From the NCBI GenBank assembly GCA_002205965.3, contig NADL03000451.1:1054001-1118000 (forward strand): DNA of 64,000 bases, written 5' to 3'. The notes beneath the pieces were generated by a model. The model ran no database searches. It saw only the letters and a list, made by a program, of their open reading frames with translations, and was not told the origin of the DNA. Within the stretch, counting starts at the first letter, position 1; each line of letters opens with the position of its first letter. The position numbers were made by a program, and so were the translations under genes. The DNA comes from Kappaphycus alvarezii (Eukaryota; Rhodophyta; Florideophyceae; Gigartinales; Solieriaceae). This document shows, piece by piece, positions 19,561-32,699 of the stretch.

Positions 19561-22295
19561 TCGCTGGTGATAGCGCACATATAATCTTCGATCAAAAACT
19601 GGTTCAAATTACTCTTCAATATGCACACATAATGGTATATGTCCAATTTCCTTTAGCTAAAGTACTGAGAGTTTGAGCAAATATGAGGAGAACTCAGCCT
19701 GATTTATACGAGTCCACTTTCGGCAGGATATTCGTCACCGAATGGCCCTAAAAATCATTACAGCGCATAACTGTGCAGTATCCGCCACACCTAAAGGCGT
19801 TTCGGATACAATTTTCAATATTCTCCCGTCTTCCTTCACAAAAGTCAGTGAGATGTTGGATTACTCATGTTTTGGAGCTCTATAGATGTTTTTCGACACC
19901 CAGGCAGCATGCATCAAGTACTTTCTTTCTTTTCTTTCATGCATCAAGTGCTTAGAAAGCTTCTATTCAGCTTCTCGAACATTTGTAAAGGCCTAGCAAG
20001 AAGTGCAATAATCTCTAGGATAGATTTCAAAAAGAAAAGGTAGTTATTCGCTCCTCCGTCTATACCAAGGGCTGTCTCAGTAAGATATGGTATTCTTTTG
20101 ATGTTCTCCGCCTCTTTCTCAGTTACATAAACACAGTCTTAAGAGGATATTGAGTGAAAGCAGAAGGTCCTCTGCAGGCCTATACTCCGGCTGTTCTGTC
20201 GTCCGATCCCGGAACTGTCCCTGCGGAGAGATAATAACCTGGTATTTTCACTTCTGTGCTTCATTGTTCTGGTGGTCTCGGAGGCCCGCAAAAGTTGTGA
20301 TATTTCAATTTCTGGGATTGAGCAAGAGATCCTGTGTGTAACGCCCAATAAATGTAGAAACTTAGAGTTTAATTTGATGGTGAAATTATTTCCGCGATAG
20401 CTTCCATCCCTGTGCATTTGATCAAGTCGTTGCAATTATTTCAGTAATTACATGCCTCTCCTTGCAGCTTTATCTCAAGATGTGCTCTTTTTTTCGGCGT
20501 AGTCTGTCTATTAGAGTCAACTATCTCGATTTCTGACTGAAAAAACACCTGGGTATCATTTTTAAGCGCTTCTAATATTGCTAGAAACACGGAGTTCCTC
20601 TCAGTTCTGATATCTCAAACATTCTGATCTCAGTAATATCTGTTTTAATCGCTAGAAAGCTCCAGATTTATTTACATTCGTGTGACCGTTTCGGCTTTTT
20701 GGCCAAATTAAGCATCTTTTTCGCGATGGTTTTCATAAGGTATTTCGCTAACCGATGAGTCAAAGATGTATCAGAGGTTAGAGGCCACTTATGAGTGTGC
20801 CTCGCTGCTTATCCTACCATCCTGTATCGATGCTCTTTCTCATTATCAAGAGCTGATTGCACGCTTCGAGTATATTGACGTTAGTCGACACCACCTCAGA
20901 TAGTCGCGATACACATTCCATACATATATTCTACGAGCAGCAACACGCACAACCTGGATTATTGACTCACAAGTCACTCCTTTTACATCGGGAAACGCGT
21001 TCGCCTGATCACTTGCCCTTGCAAAATTCGCATTCATATAAGCTCACGGCTGTAATCTCGATGTAAACGCACATATACCATTTAATGTCGATTGCTACTT
21101 TCTTACGCAAACAAAAAAACGGTTAAAACCTTACTGATTGCATTTAATGCAAGAAAGTCCCACCAGATATTTCTTCCAGTTATGTGGATCCTCTCCTCAG
21201 CAGATTCTCCTTGCATAATCCATGTCGCGTTCAGCAACACTTCCCCGAATTTGCACGCTAACTCTTGATTCGCCCTGTAAATGTTATCAAAAGTCCTAAC
21301 GCAGTTAGGGGTGCTTCTATCTGCACATAAAGATTTAAAAGAACATTATTTCAGCTAATATATCGTCTATTGACCAAAAATATACTACAGTGTGATTATC
21401 GCGACGTCTGCTCCATAAAAGGCACTTTTTCCGCGTAATATAGCGATCATCCAGGTTGAACCCTCCTCATGGCTTTAAAGAGGTCCCCATAACGCGAGGT
21501 GCACAGTCGCACGGTTCTCGCCCTGTGCACTTCATCCAAATAAATTTTGCCATTATTACACCTATCACTATAAAATACAGTTCTAAAACTATGATTTGCG
21601 TACAAAAATAGGGAGAATATTTGATGCAAAATGCTTTATTTCTCAACTTGAAGACCCCATGGCTAATCAATTGAAAAAAGAGCAGCAGCCCATATCTTAG
21701 GCACCACGAGACCATTGAGACCGCAATTATCGAAGATCCTCCCGATCCACTTCACCTCCTTTTCATAGCACTTTTAATTCCTCCTCGGCACTGCAGCATG
21801 CCCATTTAACATAAATACAATCTCCCTAGTCTAAAGGTCCTCTGTTTCCGTTCCGTTTCTTCTTAAATTACCATTTAATTGATTTTACATACTGGAAGGA
21901 ATTAATGCATGTCCTTTCTACCTAACGGCGCTACTATCCATTTCTGTCCTTTCCAAATTCAAAAGTTGGAAAATAATTTCATATAGCCCACAATGTGCCC
22001 ATTCAGCTCGATCCCGTCATAATTAGTGGCTTTTCCGTCTTCTTCTGGCCACGAACCATGGAAAACGAAAGAAAATAGTATTTCCATGTTAAAGATTTAA
22101 TCTCAATCTGTGCCGCCCAAGTTAAAATTAGTACCCTCAGTCATCTGTAGGCAGATTCGTAGTAAAATATGAATTTTCTATTCCGTTCGCACCGTTTCGA
22201 GGAAAAATTCCTCTATTCCGGGGTATCCAGCCCCTGCAATATGCAGAAAGTAGGGACCTGAATCCTTTCAAGCGGTACCGCCTGGAGTACTCAAT
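19561..22295. other. AT-rich stretch without a recognised gene
   Basis: Only short frames with no recognisable motif occur here, for example 20435-20139 on the minus strand. I see no RNA gene or structured repeat. Confidence 0.35.
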
Positions 22296-24315
22296 ATGCC
22301 GAAAACAGGCGACTTTCTTGGTCCCAATGGTATTCATTCCGTAGGAATATTATGGAAGCCCAAAGCCTTTCGGTTTTTTTCACGCCGTGGTAAAAGCATG
22401 GTGCGTACCGGTCTTCCCTGGGAAGCAGGCATGAGTACATTTTTACATCTCAAGTTCCTACAGCATGTGGACCAGAGGTGGTTCTGGTTCTTAACTGCGA
22501 AGGGAAAGCCTCAATTTTCCGCGCGACGGACTTCTACCCGAACTAAATCCGCTCTGGTCCCACAAACAACAATAGTTGGATTTAACAACGCCACAATTGC
22601 CGTGAATATGGAAAATAAACTTCCCCAAATTCTCCCCAGACCCCACAATCAGAAGAGATTAGCGGAACATAGTATAGTCCACTTCTTTGCCGTCCACCAA
22701 GCAACCACCCACGGCCGCAGTCACCAGTAAATTTCCCGACTAGGACAACTGGACTGCTTCCTAGGACCTGAGTTGGACGAATTGGATCAACTTGGAGTGA
22801 AATAATCGCTGACCTACCAGCCGAAGGCCGCCTCCTGTCCTTTTTCCTTCAACCTAACATTCTACTACAGGTGCTCCAAAACCTGGACCATCCTCAACAC
22901 AAGCCAAGAGCCGCTTTACGATGCAACATCATGCGACCAGTCATACACTACAACCTGGCACACACTTCCGCTCTCATAGCTGACCGAACGTAGAAATGTA
23001 TAATCATCGAAATAGTCGCCCAGCAGTCGCTTACATTGTAGCATTTATTCTTCAAGAAAGCTTAAGTAACGGAAAGATAACGCCAGAATTCTCCAGTTTA
23101 CATATGGAAAAAGAGACAGAGTAAGGGTCGTTTCAACCACAAACTGTGTATTTCCCTCCAGCGGTCGCTTAGCTTAAACTACACATGACCTCGTCCGGAT
23201 ACTACTACATAATGAACCTGTTCCTAGAAAATTCAAAGAGGCAACCACAGAGGCTGGTCACAGCGTTCTAGTGAATTAAGAATCAATCAAGAATCAAAAA
23301 TCAATCAACCAAGCTCCTATTTACTGCGGTGCACATTGACGACCTGACGATAGCCGCAGGATCCTGTGCTTTACTCTGCGATTTCGTTAGGGTCTTGAAA
23401 TCAAAATAACGCGACAAACTCAAACGATTGGGTTTCCCTCACAGTTACATCGGCTATGAAATAACTCTACTATCTTACAATACTTATTCATGCAAAAATA
23501 TCTACTTGGGGCTCGTACCCTGAGCCAAGCCAAAATGTCGACGTCCAATGGAATACTCACGTAATATCCCTCCGCAACGGATATCTACCCCCGCGTCAAC
23601 AGAAACTCACATCCACAGCCAAAATATCAACTCCGAGCAACTCTTTGGTGAATTGAATCACCTTGCGGATAGTACCCGACCTTATCTATCGCCAAACATA
23701 GAGCCGCTAACCATTCGGCAATAATGAGCTACTTGGCCGCTCAAGGCCACTCTGCTTTACTTTCGCTCCCACCAGGCCCACTTGTTGATTTCCAAACCAA
23801 GCCCTAACTCCCACTCTTGTCGATCCCACTGTTCACTGATGACGACTACGAGAACAAAAACGTGGACCGAAAGTCCCACCATGGTTTGGAAGTATCTGAA
23901 TGGTTGTCTAGTGCCATAGCTATCTCCTTAAGAGCCCCTACTGACTGATTTCTCGTCAAACGCAGAGTGTATCTCTATTCACTCGGGCTTCCTTCAAGTG
24001 ATCCTAGTTCTCAGACTTATCTGAGATATCAGAATCTGCCTTACTATGTCTTCGAATGTTCTTCTGGACAATCTCCCATCCTGTAAATGCCCCAAAAGGT
24101 TGGGGACACACCGCATAGAACGTTCATCCACATGCAACAGTACAGCGTACTCGAAAAACGGCATCGATATAGTATACCATTTATCTACGTCCCATCCGCT
24201 AAACGTTTCTTGAAAATATTCATCAAAAAGTTTTCCGGACGGTCGTTTTCGAGACCGCAAGCTATGTTTCTTGGTTTCTCAACCACGGAAATATCGAGGG
24301 GCCTGTTAGATTGTC
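22296..24315 (+). pseudogene. degraded Ty1/copia pol remnant (RT and RNase H)
   Basis: Across several frames the plus strand shows copia pol motifs in order. ELDELDQLGV (start of reverse transcriptase) is near 22765. VHIDDLTIAAGS (the V-D-D active-site block) is near 23330, and LGFPHSYIGYEI about 100 bp later. ELNHLADSTRP lies near 23650, YLNGCLVP near 23895 and a serine-rich SSNAE RNase H block near 23955. A C-terminal block (PSAKRFLKIF, then KFSGRSF) ends near 24310. Stops and shifts are frequent. No LTRs were found. It is unrelated at sequence level to the young copia at 10-15 kb as far as I can see. Confidence 0.6.
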
Positions 24316-26059
24316 AGGTATGGCAACCAAAAAATCGTCAATCGAAAAGTAAAACCGTCCCTAGCAGAGTAGAAAAAGGTAAATACAGCTGACCAACGAA
24401 AGCTGGTCCCAAGAATGAAATGGCCACGAAAATTTTTTGATTTAGTCATAACGGTATCATATCGACTGTATAATCGCGCATTTTTGTGGATCGACAATGC
24501 AAAATTTGGAGGTTTGAAGATTTTTAAGAGGATTTTGTGGTTGCTGCTTATCTCTTAAATGTAGATTAGTCTATCCGCTGTGTTTAGTTAACTGATAACC
24601 GAGAATTTATGTCCACTTGTTTCCACGTTCCAATCGAGTGCAGTGAGGAGGGTATCTCTTTTTTGTGTTGTCTAATTTTTTTCTCAAACTCCGTCAATCG
24701 TCTCGTAGATGACCGAGCGTCGATGCGAGCCAAATGCCATAAGCTTGTTATCAAAGTACTGTGGCGGGTGACATAGACATCCACACTATATACAGTCAAG
24801 TCATAAATGAATAGATACCCATTTAAGCTCCACTTTTGATCAATTCCTTTATTGAGTTCACAATAACAGATCGAAGCCTCCTTTTACTCTAGTATCCCAT
24901 GTTTCTATACTTTGCTAGATAGCAAAGCGGGAAAATTTACAATGTTTCATGGGTCGTAGGTCTCCTTCCAGTCTCGGCCTTCTACCTTTACCAAACGTAT
25001 TTTTTTGGTTCACTCAAAGTATAGTAAGTAACTCGATTCAGCAAGGTAGTGGCCTGAACCAGCCATCCTGTTTACAAATCTCCATTCAATCGGTCAACTG
25101 AAAACATATGTTCTCTGTTCTCCCGAAAAGGCGCCCGTAAATATGCTTCTAGCTGGTTTTAAAAGAAAGAGCGCATGATTAAATATTTTATAGATGTACT
25201 GTACTCGGCTGTTTAGAGAAGATTTGAAGATTCGTTAAATTGTACCAACCGTCACTCTTTATGATTTCCTTGTTCTGCATTTTGTTCAAAAATATCGTCA
25301 TTAGAAGTATACGCTAGCTAATTTCAGCAATGATTTCTCGTACCTCAGCAATACTGCGCCACGTATGCCAAAGATTGCAGAATTTTTGTAAAAGAATTCT
25401 AAAATGATATACAAATATGAGCATTTACAGAAACGAGTTCTGCAACTTTGAAACGGCGCGTGAGCTGTTAAAAAGCAAATCTGAAAGTGCACCTGCTACC
25501 ATTTACCCTTTAGTAAAGTAGTCGGCGTTTGTAAATTTCAGAAAACAGATGTTTTAGAAATAATCATCACAGGTTGCATTTCTTTCCATTCATTATATTC
25601 AGAAATAGTTGCAGAAATTTTTAGCGTAAACCCCATATTCTCACATATTGGTATGGAGGCTGTAATTACACCGTGCACCAATGAGACCAATGAAATTTAT
25701 GTCGGAAAAAATATCTTAACGAGTTCAATGAATCGAGATTTTTGTTGGCAGCTCAGCTGTTTCCTTTTGCACTCATTAAACCAGTAAAAACTGCATAAAA
25801 CTAGCTTCAAAAGGCTACTTACAACCTCGAATGGTAGGAGACTATTAAAATCCTCAAATACAGAAATTATTCTGTTTTTCTAGAACGATTTACCGCAAGA
25901 TACAAACTTATCCAACTATCAATCCACTAAGAAGCACAGAAATCCCAGCTGTTGGGAGCTTAAGGCATATTCTTTGCATTAAAGGTGTCTAAAGGTAATC
26001 CTCAAGTTGTTAGATTACATCCACCAACCATTCAAACATCTGATATAAATATGTACCTC
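24316..26059. other. AT-rich stretch without a recognised gene
   Basis: No domain, RNA gene or clear repeat is visible. It ends exactly at the target duplication of the chromovirus. Confidence 0.4.
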
Positions 26060-26064
26060 ACGGT

Positions 26065-26675
26065 TGTAGCATAACTGCGGATGCCTATTACAGTATACTG
26101 TGCTACGTTATTCAGTATACCGTACCACGTTATTACAGTACTGTACTACGTTATTACAGTACTACTGTACTACGTACCACGCCCTTACAGTGCCGACTGT
26201 CCACGTTAACACCGCTACTGTACACATGAGTACAGCCACGCTTACAGTAACGGTACGTATACGCACCGCCGTCGTGAACCCTAGTCGTGGGCCGTAAGTC
26301 GAAGCGTGGTGGACACGTGTAGTGTCGCGTAGTATCGTAGGTAGCGTAGTACTTAACGTGCCCGCACTTCCCCACCACGGGAGAAAGTACCAAGCATCGA
26401 GTAGTCGTGTGGTAAAGTCTACCGTTCGGACCGCCCCAACTCTCGACTTTGGCCTAACGATCCAGACCCTCCCTTTCTCTCGTCCTTTTCCTGCGCCTAG
26501 TCGCCTCCGGCACCTCACCTCCACGGGACTTGGGTGAGGGCACGGTACGGTAACGGATGTCGAAGACGCCTCAGCCACGACGGCTCTCGTACGATATACG
26601 CTTTAGCTGCGGTCCGTATAGGGGTGGCAAGGTAGGATCCGTCTTGATTCACTACCGCCTCAGAACCCGTTGAAG
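26065..26675 (+). repeat. chromovirus 5' LTR (3' end missing)
   Basis: It aligns with the 3' LTR from its first base to about 26675, with a handful of small indels and substitutions, then diverges abruptly. The remaining 160 bp or so present in the 740-bp 3' LTR is missing, as is any recognisable primer-binding site. The outer target duplication is intact, so the loss happened after insertion or was inherited on the template. Confidence 0.85.
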
Positions 26676-26718
26676 GCGGTGGCGCCTCAAAACCTGACGG
26701 TCAACGTCGCGGGACCTG

Positions 26719-28352
26719 GTGGTCCCGCGCACCACCCCCGTCGATAACGTTCCACGTCCAGGGCAATTATCGTATGCCCTAGATTCCGAACCACGACCTC
26801 CCGTTCCCCCGCAACCAAACAAACACCGCAGCCACCCACGTCCGCTGGTGTATTCCCTTTTACAACGACCCCCGTTCCCAAACGTCCATTACCCTATCAA
26901 CCCCTTACTCTCCCAAACGTTTCCGTACACCGTTCCCCTCAATCCCTACGTGCAACCGCATGCACCTCCGCCTCCGAAGCCTCAAACGCAACAAACGTTG
27001 CACGGGCACCCTCCGTTGGCCAGGCGCTGTATGGCCCTACGTCGACCTTGGAGCGCCAAGCATTCGCGTACGGAGCGCAATGCTCGCAGTTTGGCACGTT
27101 GCCCATTGGAGCCAGGGTTGCATCCGGTTCGCACCTCGTTCCGGCGTTCTCTACCGTTGTGGATTACCGCCTTTACCGGTTGGACAATACGTCGTCCCAC
27201 GTTACCGGTAGTGAATGGAGTCGGGTCGATAAACAGTTACGTAGGTTCATCGACCTGACCCCAAGTCTCGAACGATTTGATGGGTCTAGGCCCATCAAAT
27301 TGTTAACGTTTTTTAAGACGTCCGCATAGGGTTCAACGAGGCCCACGTCTCCGAAGGCATGGCGTTACTCATGCTCGGACGCCTTGTTGACAAGGAAGCG
27401 TCACGGTTGTACGCTTCCGCGATGTCCGCTGACGTGCGGATGGGACGTCCCACGGGGTCCGTGACCTGGCCATGTTTGGTTAACGCATACATCCAACGGT
27501 ACCTTACTGACCGCGTACTGTCGGATGCAGCGACCGCGTAACGCAGATACGCCAAAAGGCCGACGAGGACGAGAAGTCATACGGGGACCGCCTCGAGGAG
27601 TACGCCGCGGAGTGTAGTTCCGTATACAGCGACGATATGCTGGTGAACTACTACACGCAGGGCCTCCTTCCCACTGGGCGGGACACCGTAACGGAGGCCC
27701 TGCACCGGATGCCGTACGAGGTCCGCTCGTCCCTCTCCACCGTTATTCGCCTCGCACAAGCCGAAGGGCAAACGTATCGTGCCAGACAGAATGCGTTGAA
27801 GACGCTTATACCCCGCGTGCGCCCCGTAAGTCTGCGTCGTATCTGGGCGCCTACAACGGAGCCACTGACGACTACGGATCGGACAAGTCGTCAGAGGAAA
27901 GTGAGTTGACCGACACACGTGAGTCCGGTCAACCGTTGCTACTGATGCCGCCTGCCCAACACCGTGAACCCGTGCAACGTTCCCCCGTGTCTAGCTACCG
28001 TACAGCTGACCCGGGGCCGCCAGTGGAAACGTTGGACATCTCGCGTAAGATCAGGCAGTTCCTCCTGCACCTAGTTCCTACGTTATCGGACGGCCAGCTT
28101 AAGGCGGCAATCGCGATGATTCCCCGGAACGATCAAAGCAATACGTGTTGCTTTGCCGGGATAATCATTCGATGTACCGTTTCCCGTTCCTTTCGTTGGA
28201 GCAGCAGCTCTTCGCGGCATATCGTAATTACGTGTACCAAATGGACTCGCGTCCTCATATGCGTAATTTGCTTTCGCAACGTGTGGAGGAGGTCGACGTC
28301 GGGCCGTATCCCCGTCGCCTCCAGGGTGGACCACCGGCACCTTCGCCTATGA
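26719..28352 (+). pseudogene. chromovirus gag (frame-broken)
   Basis: A proline-rich N-terminal part (about 26719-27000) is followed by a capsid-like region read across frames. Its blocks are WSRVDKQLRRFIDLTPSLER near 27220, MALLMLGRLVDKEASRLY near 27358 and KSYGDRLEEYAAE near 27570, with YYTQGLLPTGRDTV after that. A Cys/His cluster near 28140 (CCF, then DNHSMYR-FPFLS) looks like a decayed zinc-knuckle region. The order and character fit Ty3/gypsy Gag. At least three frame changes prevent full-length translation. Confidence 0.65.
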
Positions 28353-29126
28353 CGCCACGTGCGGTAACGTTCAACAACGCCCCGCGCGTAATTCCCAACC
28401 GTGATGGGGCGCGAACACCCAACGTTGTTGGCCATCGGGGCTCATTTCGTAACTCACCAAACGCGTCGAGCAACAACGCATCCCACCCACAGGGTCGCCG
28501 TTTGCGTGATCGTTTTAGGGATGCTTTGTTACTGTTGGACCAGTTGGAGGAAGGTAACGATATGAACGACATCCCCGAGGTCCCGTTGGATACGATATCT
28601 GCAGCTATCGGCGACCGTCCTGTCGTTAGTGCGGAAGCTGCTCCATTGATACGGTGCCGGGAAACGAATAAAGGCGGCAGCGCCAAGGAGCCCCGTTGGA
28701 TCGCCTTTTCACGTATTAAATGGGCCCCTCGAAATTGCGGGGAAATTATATCACACGTGTGACGATCTCGATCAATTCGAACGACAATTGTCCACCGCGT
28801 CAAAGTCGGACGCCCTCGCAAACCCCCTTCAAAACCCCTCACCTGTTTCTCCTCCGCGCGTCGTGCGTACCCCAAGTCCCAATGACAACGTTATGGGTAC
28901 CGATGGCGATCGTACTGCCAAAGCCCCTTCGTACGACGCGGACGCAACCGTCGAGCGGGAAGAACCGCCTACGCACCGACGCCAGTTGCGCACGCCCAGA
29001 CGTAAGCGAGATCGACAGCGACCGCCCTCCCCTTCGATACCCACGGACCCAGCGGGACACGTTTGTCTCTTGTCGGGAGAGATTTGTCTACTTAACGGAT
29101 CGCCCGGAACGGCCCCGAACGCGTTG

Positions 29127-30930
29127 AAGCCTTTTACGATTGCCTAGGACACGTGCTCCGGATACAACCTTATCGCGCGCGACTACCTTCCCCGCGGTGG
29201 GAAGACCACGTTATCCGAACGCACCGCTGAAGCAACTCGCTGGAGCAACCAACGTCCCCCTCCAGCTCAAGGACTTTGTGTCCCTTCACGTACGTTTGGG
29301 CAATAGCCATTTCCGAGTCCCGTTTTTTATCGCGGAAACGAGGACGCCTGGGACGATACGGAAGACGTTGATCCGTTCGATATCGAACGAGCTACCGTGC
29401 ATACGGCACATGCGCACCCGGCGCTGGACGACCTCCCGGCGCCGCTCACGTACGACGAAATCCTGGAGGCGCAACGTACGGACGACTTTTGCCAAACAAT
29501 AGTGGCACGGCAGTCAGATGTGAAGGATAGCGCGTTCTTTGAGGACACCGACGGACTCCTCAAGCGTTGTGCGCCCCGGTCCCGTGACCTCACGCAAATC
29601 GTCCTACTGGAGTCCCTTCGGCCCCGTGTGCTAACGCCCATGCACTCTACAGTACTCGCTGGACACTCGAGGCAAAATAAGATGTACTACGCACTGCGTC
29701 AACATTATTACTGGCCTTTCATGGCCGCGGACTGCATGGCGACGGTACGTAACTGTCTTCAGTGCGCACGAAACCGTATACGTTTACGGAGGCACCTGAA
29801 CCGCCTCAAATTGTTCCCTGCCACGACGCCGTTTCAGTCTGTCGCGATAGACATTCTGGGGCGCGTTGCCCAAAGCGAGGACAGGTAAACGTTTCCTGCT
29901 AGTCGTCACGGACCGATGTACGAAGCTGACACAAACGGTGCCACTTCGAAAGATCAACGCGTACCACGTCGCGTTGGCGTTCTGCGAAGGGTGGGTCTTT
30001 AAATACGGACCACCGGAGTCGTTACTCTCGGATAACAGAACCCAGTTCACGGCGAAATTCTTCAAGGAGTCGGTCAACTCCTTGGAATGAATAACATGTT
30101 TACATCGGCGTATCACCCCAGACCAACGGCCAGGTCGAACGATATAATCGTACGGTCCTAGCGATGTTACGTAATTACGTTAACGAACATCAGGACGATT
30201 GGGACGCCTACGTCTCCGTTTTGACCTACGCCTATAATTGTCACGTGCACCAAAGCACTAAGACAACGCCGTTAGAATTGGTCCTGAGTCGCCCTCCGCC
30301 GCCGTTTTCCCTACACCACTCCGTAACCGCACGAGACGCGCCCGATCGCCTGACGAAGAACAATTTCCTACGACGAATCGACGTTGCCATTCAAAAGGCC
30401 TACGCTAGTCTGAAGAAAACGCAAGAACGTTATAAGCGCGACTTCGACAAACGTGTCCGACAAGTCAACGCACGCCTACGTCCCGGCGATTTCGTGTACT
30501 TAGATCCTACGGATGGGCACTCTAGGCCGAAACGCACGGCGGCTGATGAGACTCCCACAGAAAACTACATCCTGTCGCTGTTGGGCCGTTCCGGGTCCTA
30601 CGTAATGACATCCGTACCGTCGTCATCGACCGCGACGGGAAAATCGAACGTGTCTCCGCGGACCGTGTCGTTTACGCGCCTCCCCCGCCTCAGGCCCTAC
30701 AGTCGACGACGACCCCCGCGGACTTGGCCGCAAAAGTCCGCGAGGGTCCCACGTACGTTGTCGACAGACTGTTGGACCACCGTCGCGAGGCGGATGGCAC
30801 CACGTGGTTCCTCGTCAAGTGGGCGGCGTATCGTACCCCCACTTGGGAACCACGGACGCACATCCGGAGGAGTTAGTCTCACGGTATTTCACGCGCGCTA
30901 GGACGGAAACGGGACGTCACGTTTCCCCCC
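29127..30930 (+). pseudogene. chromovirus protease-integrase-chromodomain (RT deleted)
   Basis: A protease trace begins near 29145 (DTCSGYNLIARDYLP, where DTGSG is usual, so the active-site Gly is Cys) and continues to about 29335. It then runs directly into the pre-integrase region. The integrase zinc domain follows at about 29640-29780 (HSTVLAGH, HYYWPFM, CLQC). The core has catalytic Asp in VAIDILGR (29850), the second Asp in LLSDNRTQF (30035) and the third motif YHPQTNGQVERYNRT-like near 30115, split over three frames. A C-terminal chromodomain (YVVDRLLDHR, then FLVKWAAY and TWEPRTH) occupies 30742-30873. Such chromodomains steer integration to methylated-histone chromatin. About 2 kb of reverse transcriptase/RNase H is missing. 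Confidence 0.85.
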
Positions 30931-30945
30931 CGCAAGCCTTGTAAT

Positions 30946-31698
30946 GTGTCTACAGTTTTCGATGCATTATACGGTTTCGCAAATGGCTTGGCCAATATAC
31001 GGTATCTACGCTCCGGTACAAATTTACTGGGTACCAACCCACATATCTACCGCAGTAAATTAACCCCCCATTTTCACAGCCTCGGAATGGCCAAAAACGG
31101 CCTGGTCTCGGCACCGTGCCACCATGGTACTGTATGCCTTGATGACGTCACGAGACGGTACGCCACGGAGGCGGTTGACAGTATGGCGCATTACGGCACA
31201 CGGTATGTTTTTTTGAGTTACGTACGAGGCGGGAACATCACGAGAATTTTCGCCTTATTTCGTAAGGAGGGGATCCGCCTCCCTCGCGACGTGGGACGGT
31301 GCCCCCTCTTCGCACGCGTATTCACGGTAGTACAGTACGAGTACCGACCGAAAATGGTACCAAATGAGGGTTGTTCACCCATGCAGTGGGGACACCCTTG
31401 TTTATTCGACAAGTTCCAATTTGGACCCTGCTCCCTAAGACTACTGGAGCAGGCGGCCACTACGTTGTACTATCCCCTCCGAATCCTACCTATGCCCTGT
31501 GAGGCCAACGTTTCATCCGCGCACCTCCGCCCAACTGCGCCCACCCTCAACGACTCGAGGGTGAGGGTACGTCCTCCTCCCGGCGTACCGTCTCCGCTAC
31601 GGCTTCTCCCGTTGCGACCGCGTATGGGTCCTCCATATTCCATTCAGACCGTGCACGTTTCGCACTGGATCCCGACGCGTCAGAAAGGGCCGAGATGA
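30946..31698 (+). CDS. sense ORF between pol and 3' LTR of the chromovirus
   Basis: This uninterrupted frame of 250 codons lies immediately downstream of the chromodomain, where an env gene would sit in a retrovirus-like element. I see no signal peptide or membrane segment and recognise no domain. Several Cys are present and the C-terminus is Pro/Arg-rich. It may be a genuine accessory ORF or a chance reading of GC-rich sequence. Unlike its neighbours it has no internal break. Confidence 0.3.
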   Translation: MSTVFDALYGFANGLANIRYLRSGTNLLGTNPHIYRSKLTPHFHSLGMAKNGLVSAPCHHGTVCLDDVTRRYATEAVDSMAHYGTRYVFLSYVRGGNITRIFALFRKEGIRLPRDVGRCPLFARVFTVVQYEYRPKMVPNEGCSPMQWGHPCLFDKFQFGPCSLRLLEQAATTLYYPLRILPMPCEANVSSAHLRPTAPTLNDSRVRVRPPPGVPSPLRLLPLRPRMGPPYSIQTVHVSHWIPTRQKGPR

Positions 31699-31800
31699 CC
31701 GATGATGCTTACGCCCACGTTCCCCCTCCGCCTTCTCATCGTCTCGGTGGGCCGACTCGTCGCGTGCTACCGTGCAGCGTGCCTTTTCGTCATCGTACCA

Positions 31801-32343
31801 CTACCACCACCCGTCCACCCGGCGCCGCTGTTCCTCGCATGCCTCCCGCATGTCAGCGAAACGTTGGCGTAAGTCCCGGTATTGACGTTCGTCCGACTCT
31901 GTGCGCTCCCGCATTCGCCTCACCTGAGCGTCGAGCTCCTCCTTGCGGGTCTTGTTACGACTGGCAACGTCACGCCATTTGCCCGCCACGCGATTGCGGT
32001 CATCGCACGCTCGCTTCAGTGCCCCTAATGCTCCCCGTACTGTCCACCATCCCTTTGGCGCCGACTGTGGCCAAGGAGGAGTGGACCTCCGCCATTTCGT
32101 TCGCTGCGACCTGGGGAATGACAGTGTCGAGGAACGCCTCCTTCGTGGGACTCCCGACCTGTTCCCCTCCGGATTTACCAACGCGGGTAACGATGCCACG
32201 TTCCGTTCCCGTAGTGCCGTGAGCTGCTTCTCGCTTCGTTCCTCCCGCCCACCGTCCGTCTCCGCGACTTCCACCCGTTGCGGAAGTTTTCGACGCTCAT
32301 ACCACCCCTCGTCTGCTTCCGTTCCCCGCACCGACTTAGCCAT
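31801..32343 (-). CDS. antisense coiled-coil ORF in the chromovirus
   Basis: This is a 180-codon frame on the strand opposite to pol. Its C-terminal half is strongly charged and heptad-like (RKEELDAQVRRMRERTESD, then YRDLRQRFADMREACEEQ), predicting a coiled coil. The middle third probably reads better in another frame, so one or two breaks are likely. It follows the antisense ORF at 34140-32700 in the same direction and the two may belong to one transcription unit. No family recognised. Confidence 0.45.
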   Translation of the reverse strand: MAKSVRGTEADEGWYERRKLPQRVEVAETDGGREERSEKQLTALRERNVASLPALVNPEGNRSGVPRRRRSSTLSFPRSQRTKWRRSTPPWPQSAPKGWWTVRGALGALKRACDDRNRVAGKWRDVASRNKTRKEELDAQVRRMRERTESDERQYRDLRQRFADMREACEEQRRRVDGWW

Positions 32344-32699
32344 GGCCGCGTAGTGGTCAACGTTCGGCTAGGCGCATTCAGGTCCACGGGCGGACCACGG
32401 GTACGTGACGAGACACCCCTTTGTGGCGGTCGAATAATGCTACGTTGGCCTACGTCAAACGCGACGAATTTAGCACGGCGATTCACGGAGTAAAACGGTC
32501 CAATTGGACATCTCCGACTTCGGCACACGTTCGACCTCGGCATGACTTGGATCACTTCGGCGTACGTCCACTTGGGGCAAATCAATCGGCGCAAAGTTCG
32601 GACGAACCCACGTAGGCAGGCGCCCCTGCAGGAATGCCAATGTTTGAGACGGAACCCAGAACGCCCGCGCGTGGCACCGAACCCGGCGCGCCCTGGGGG

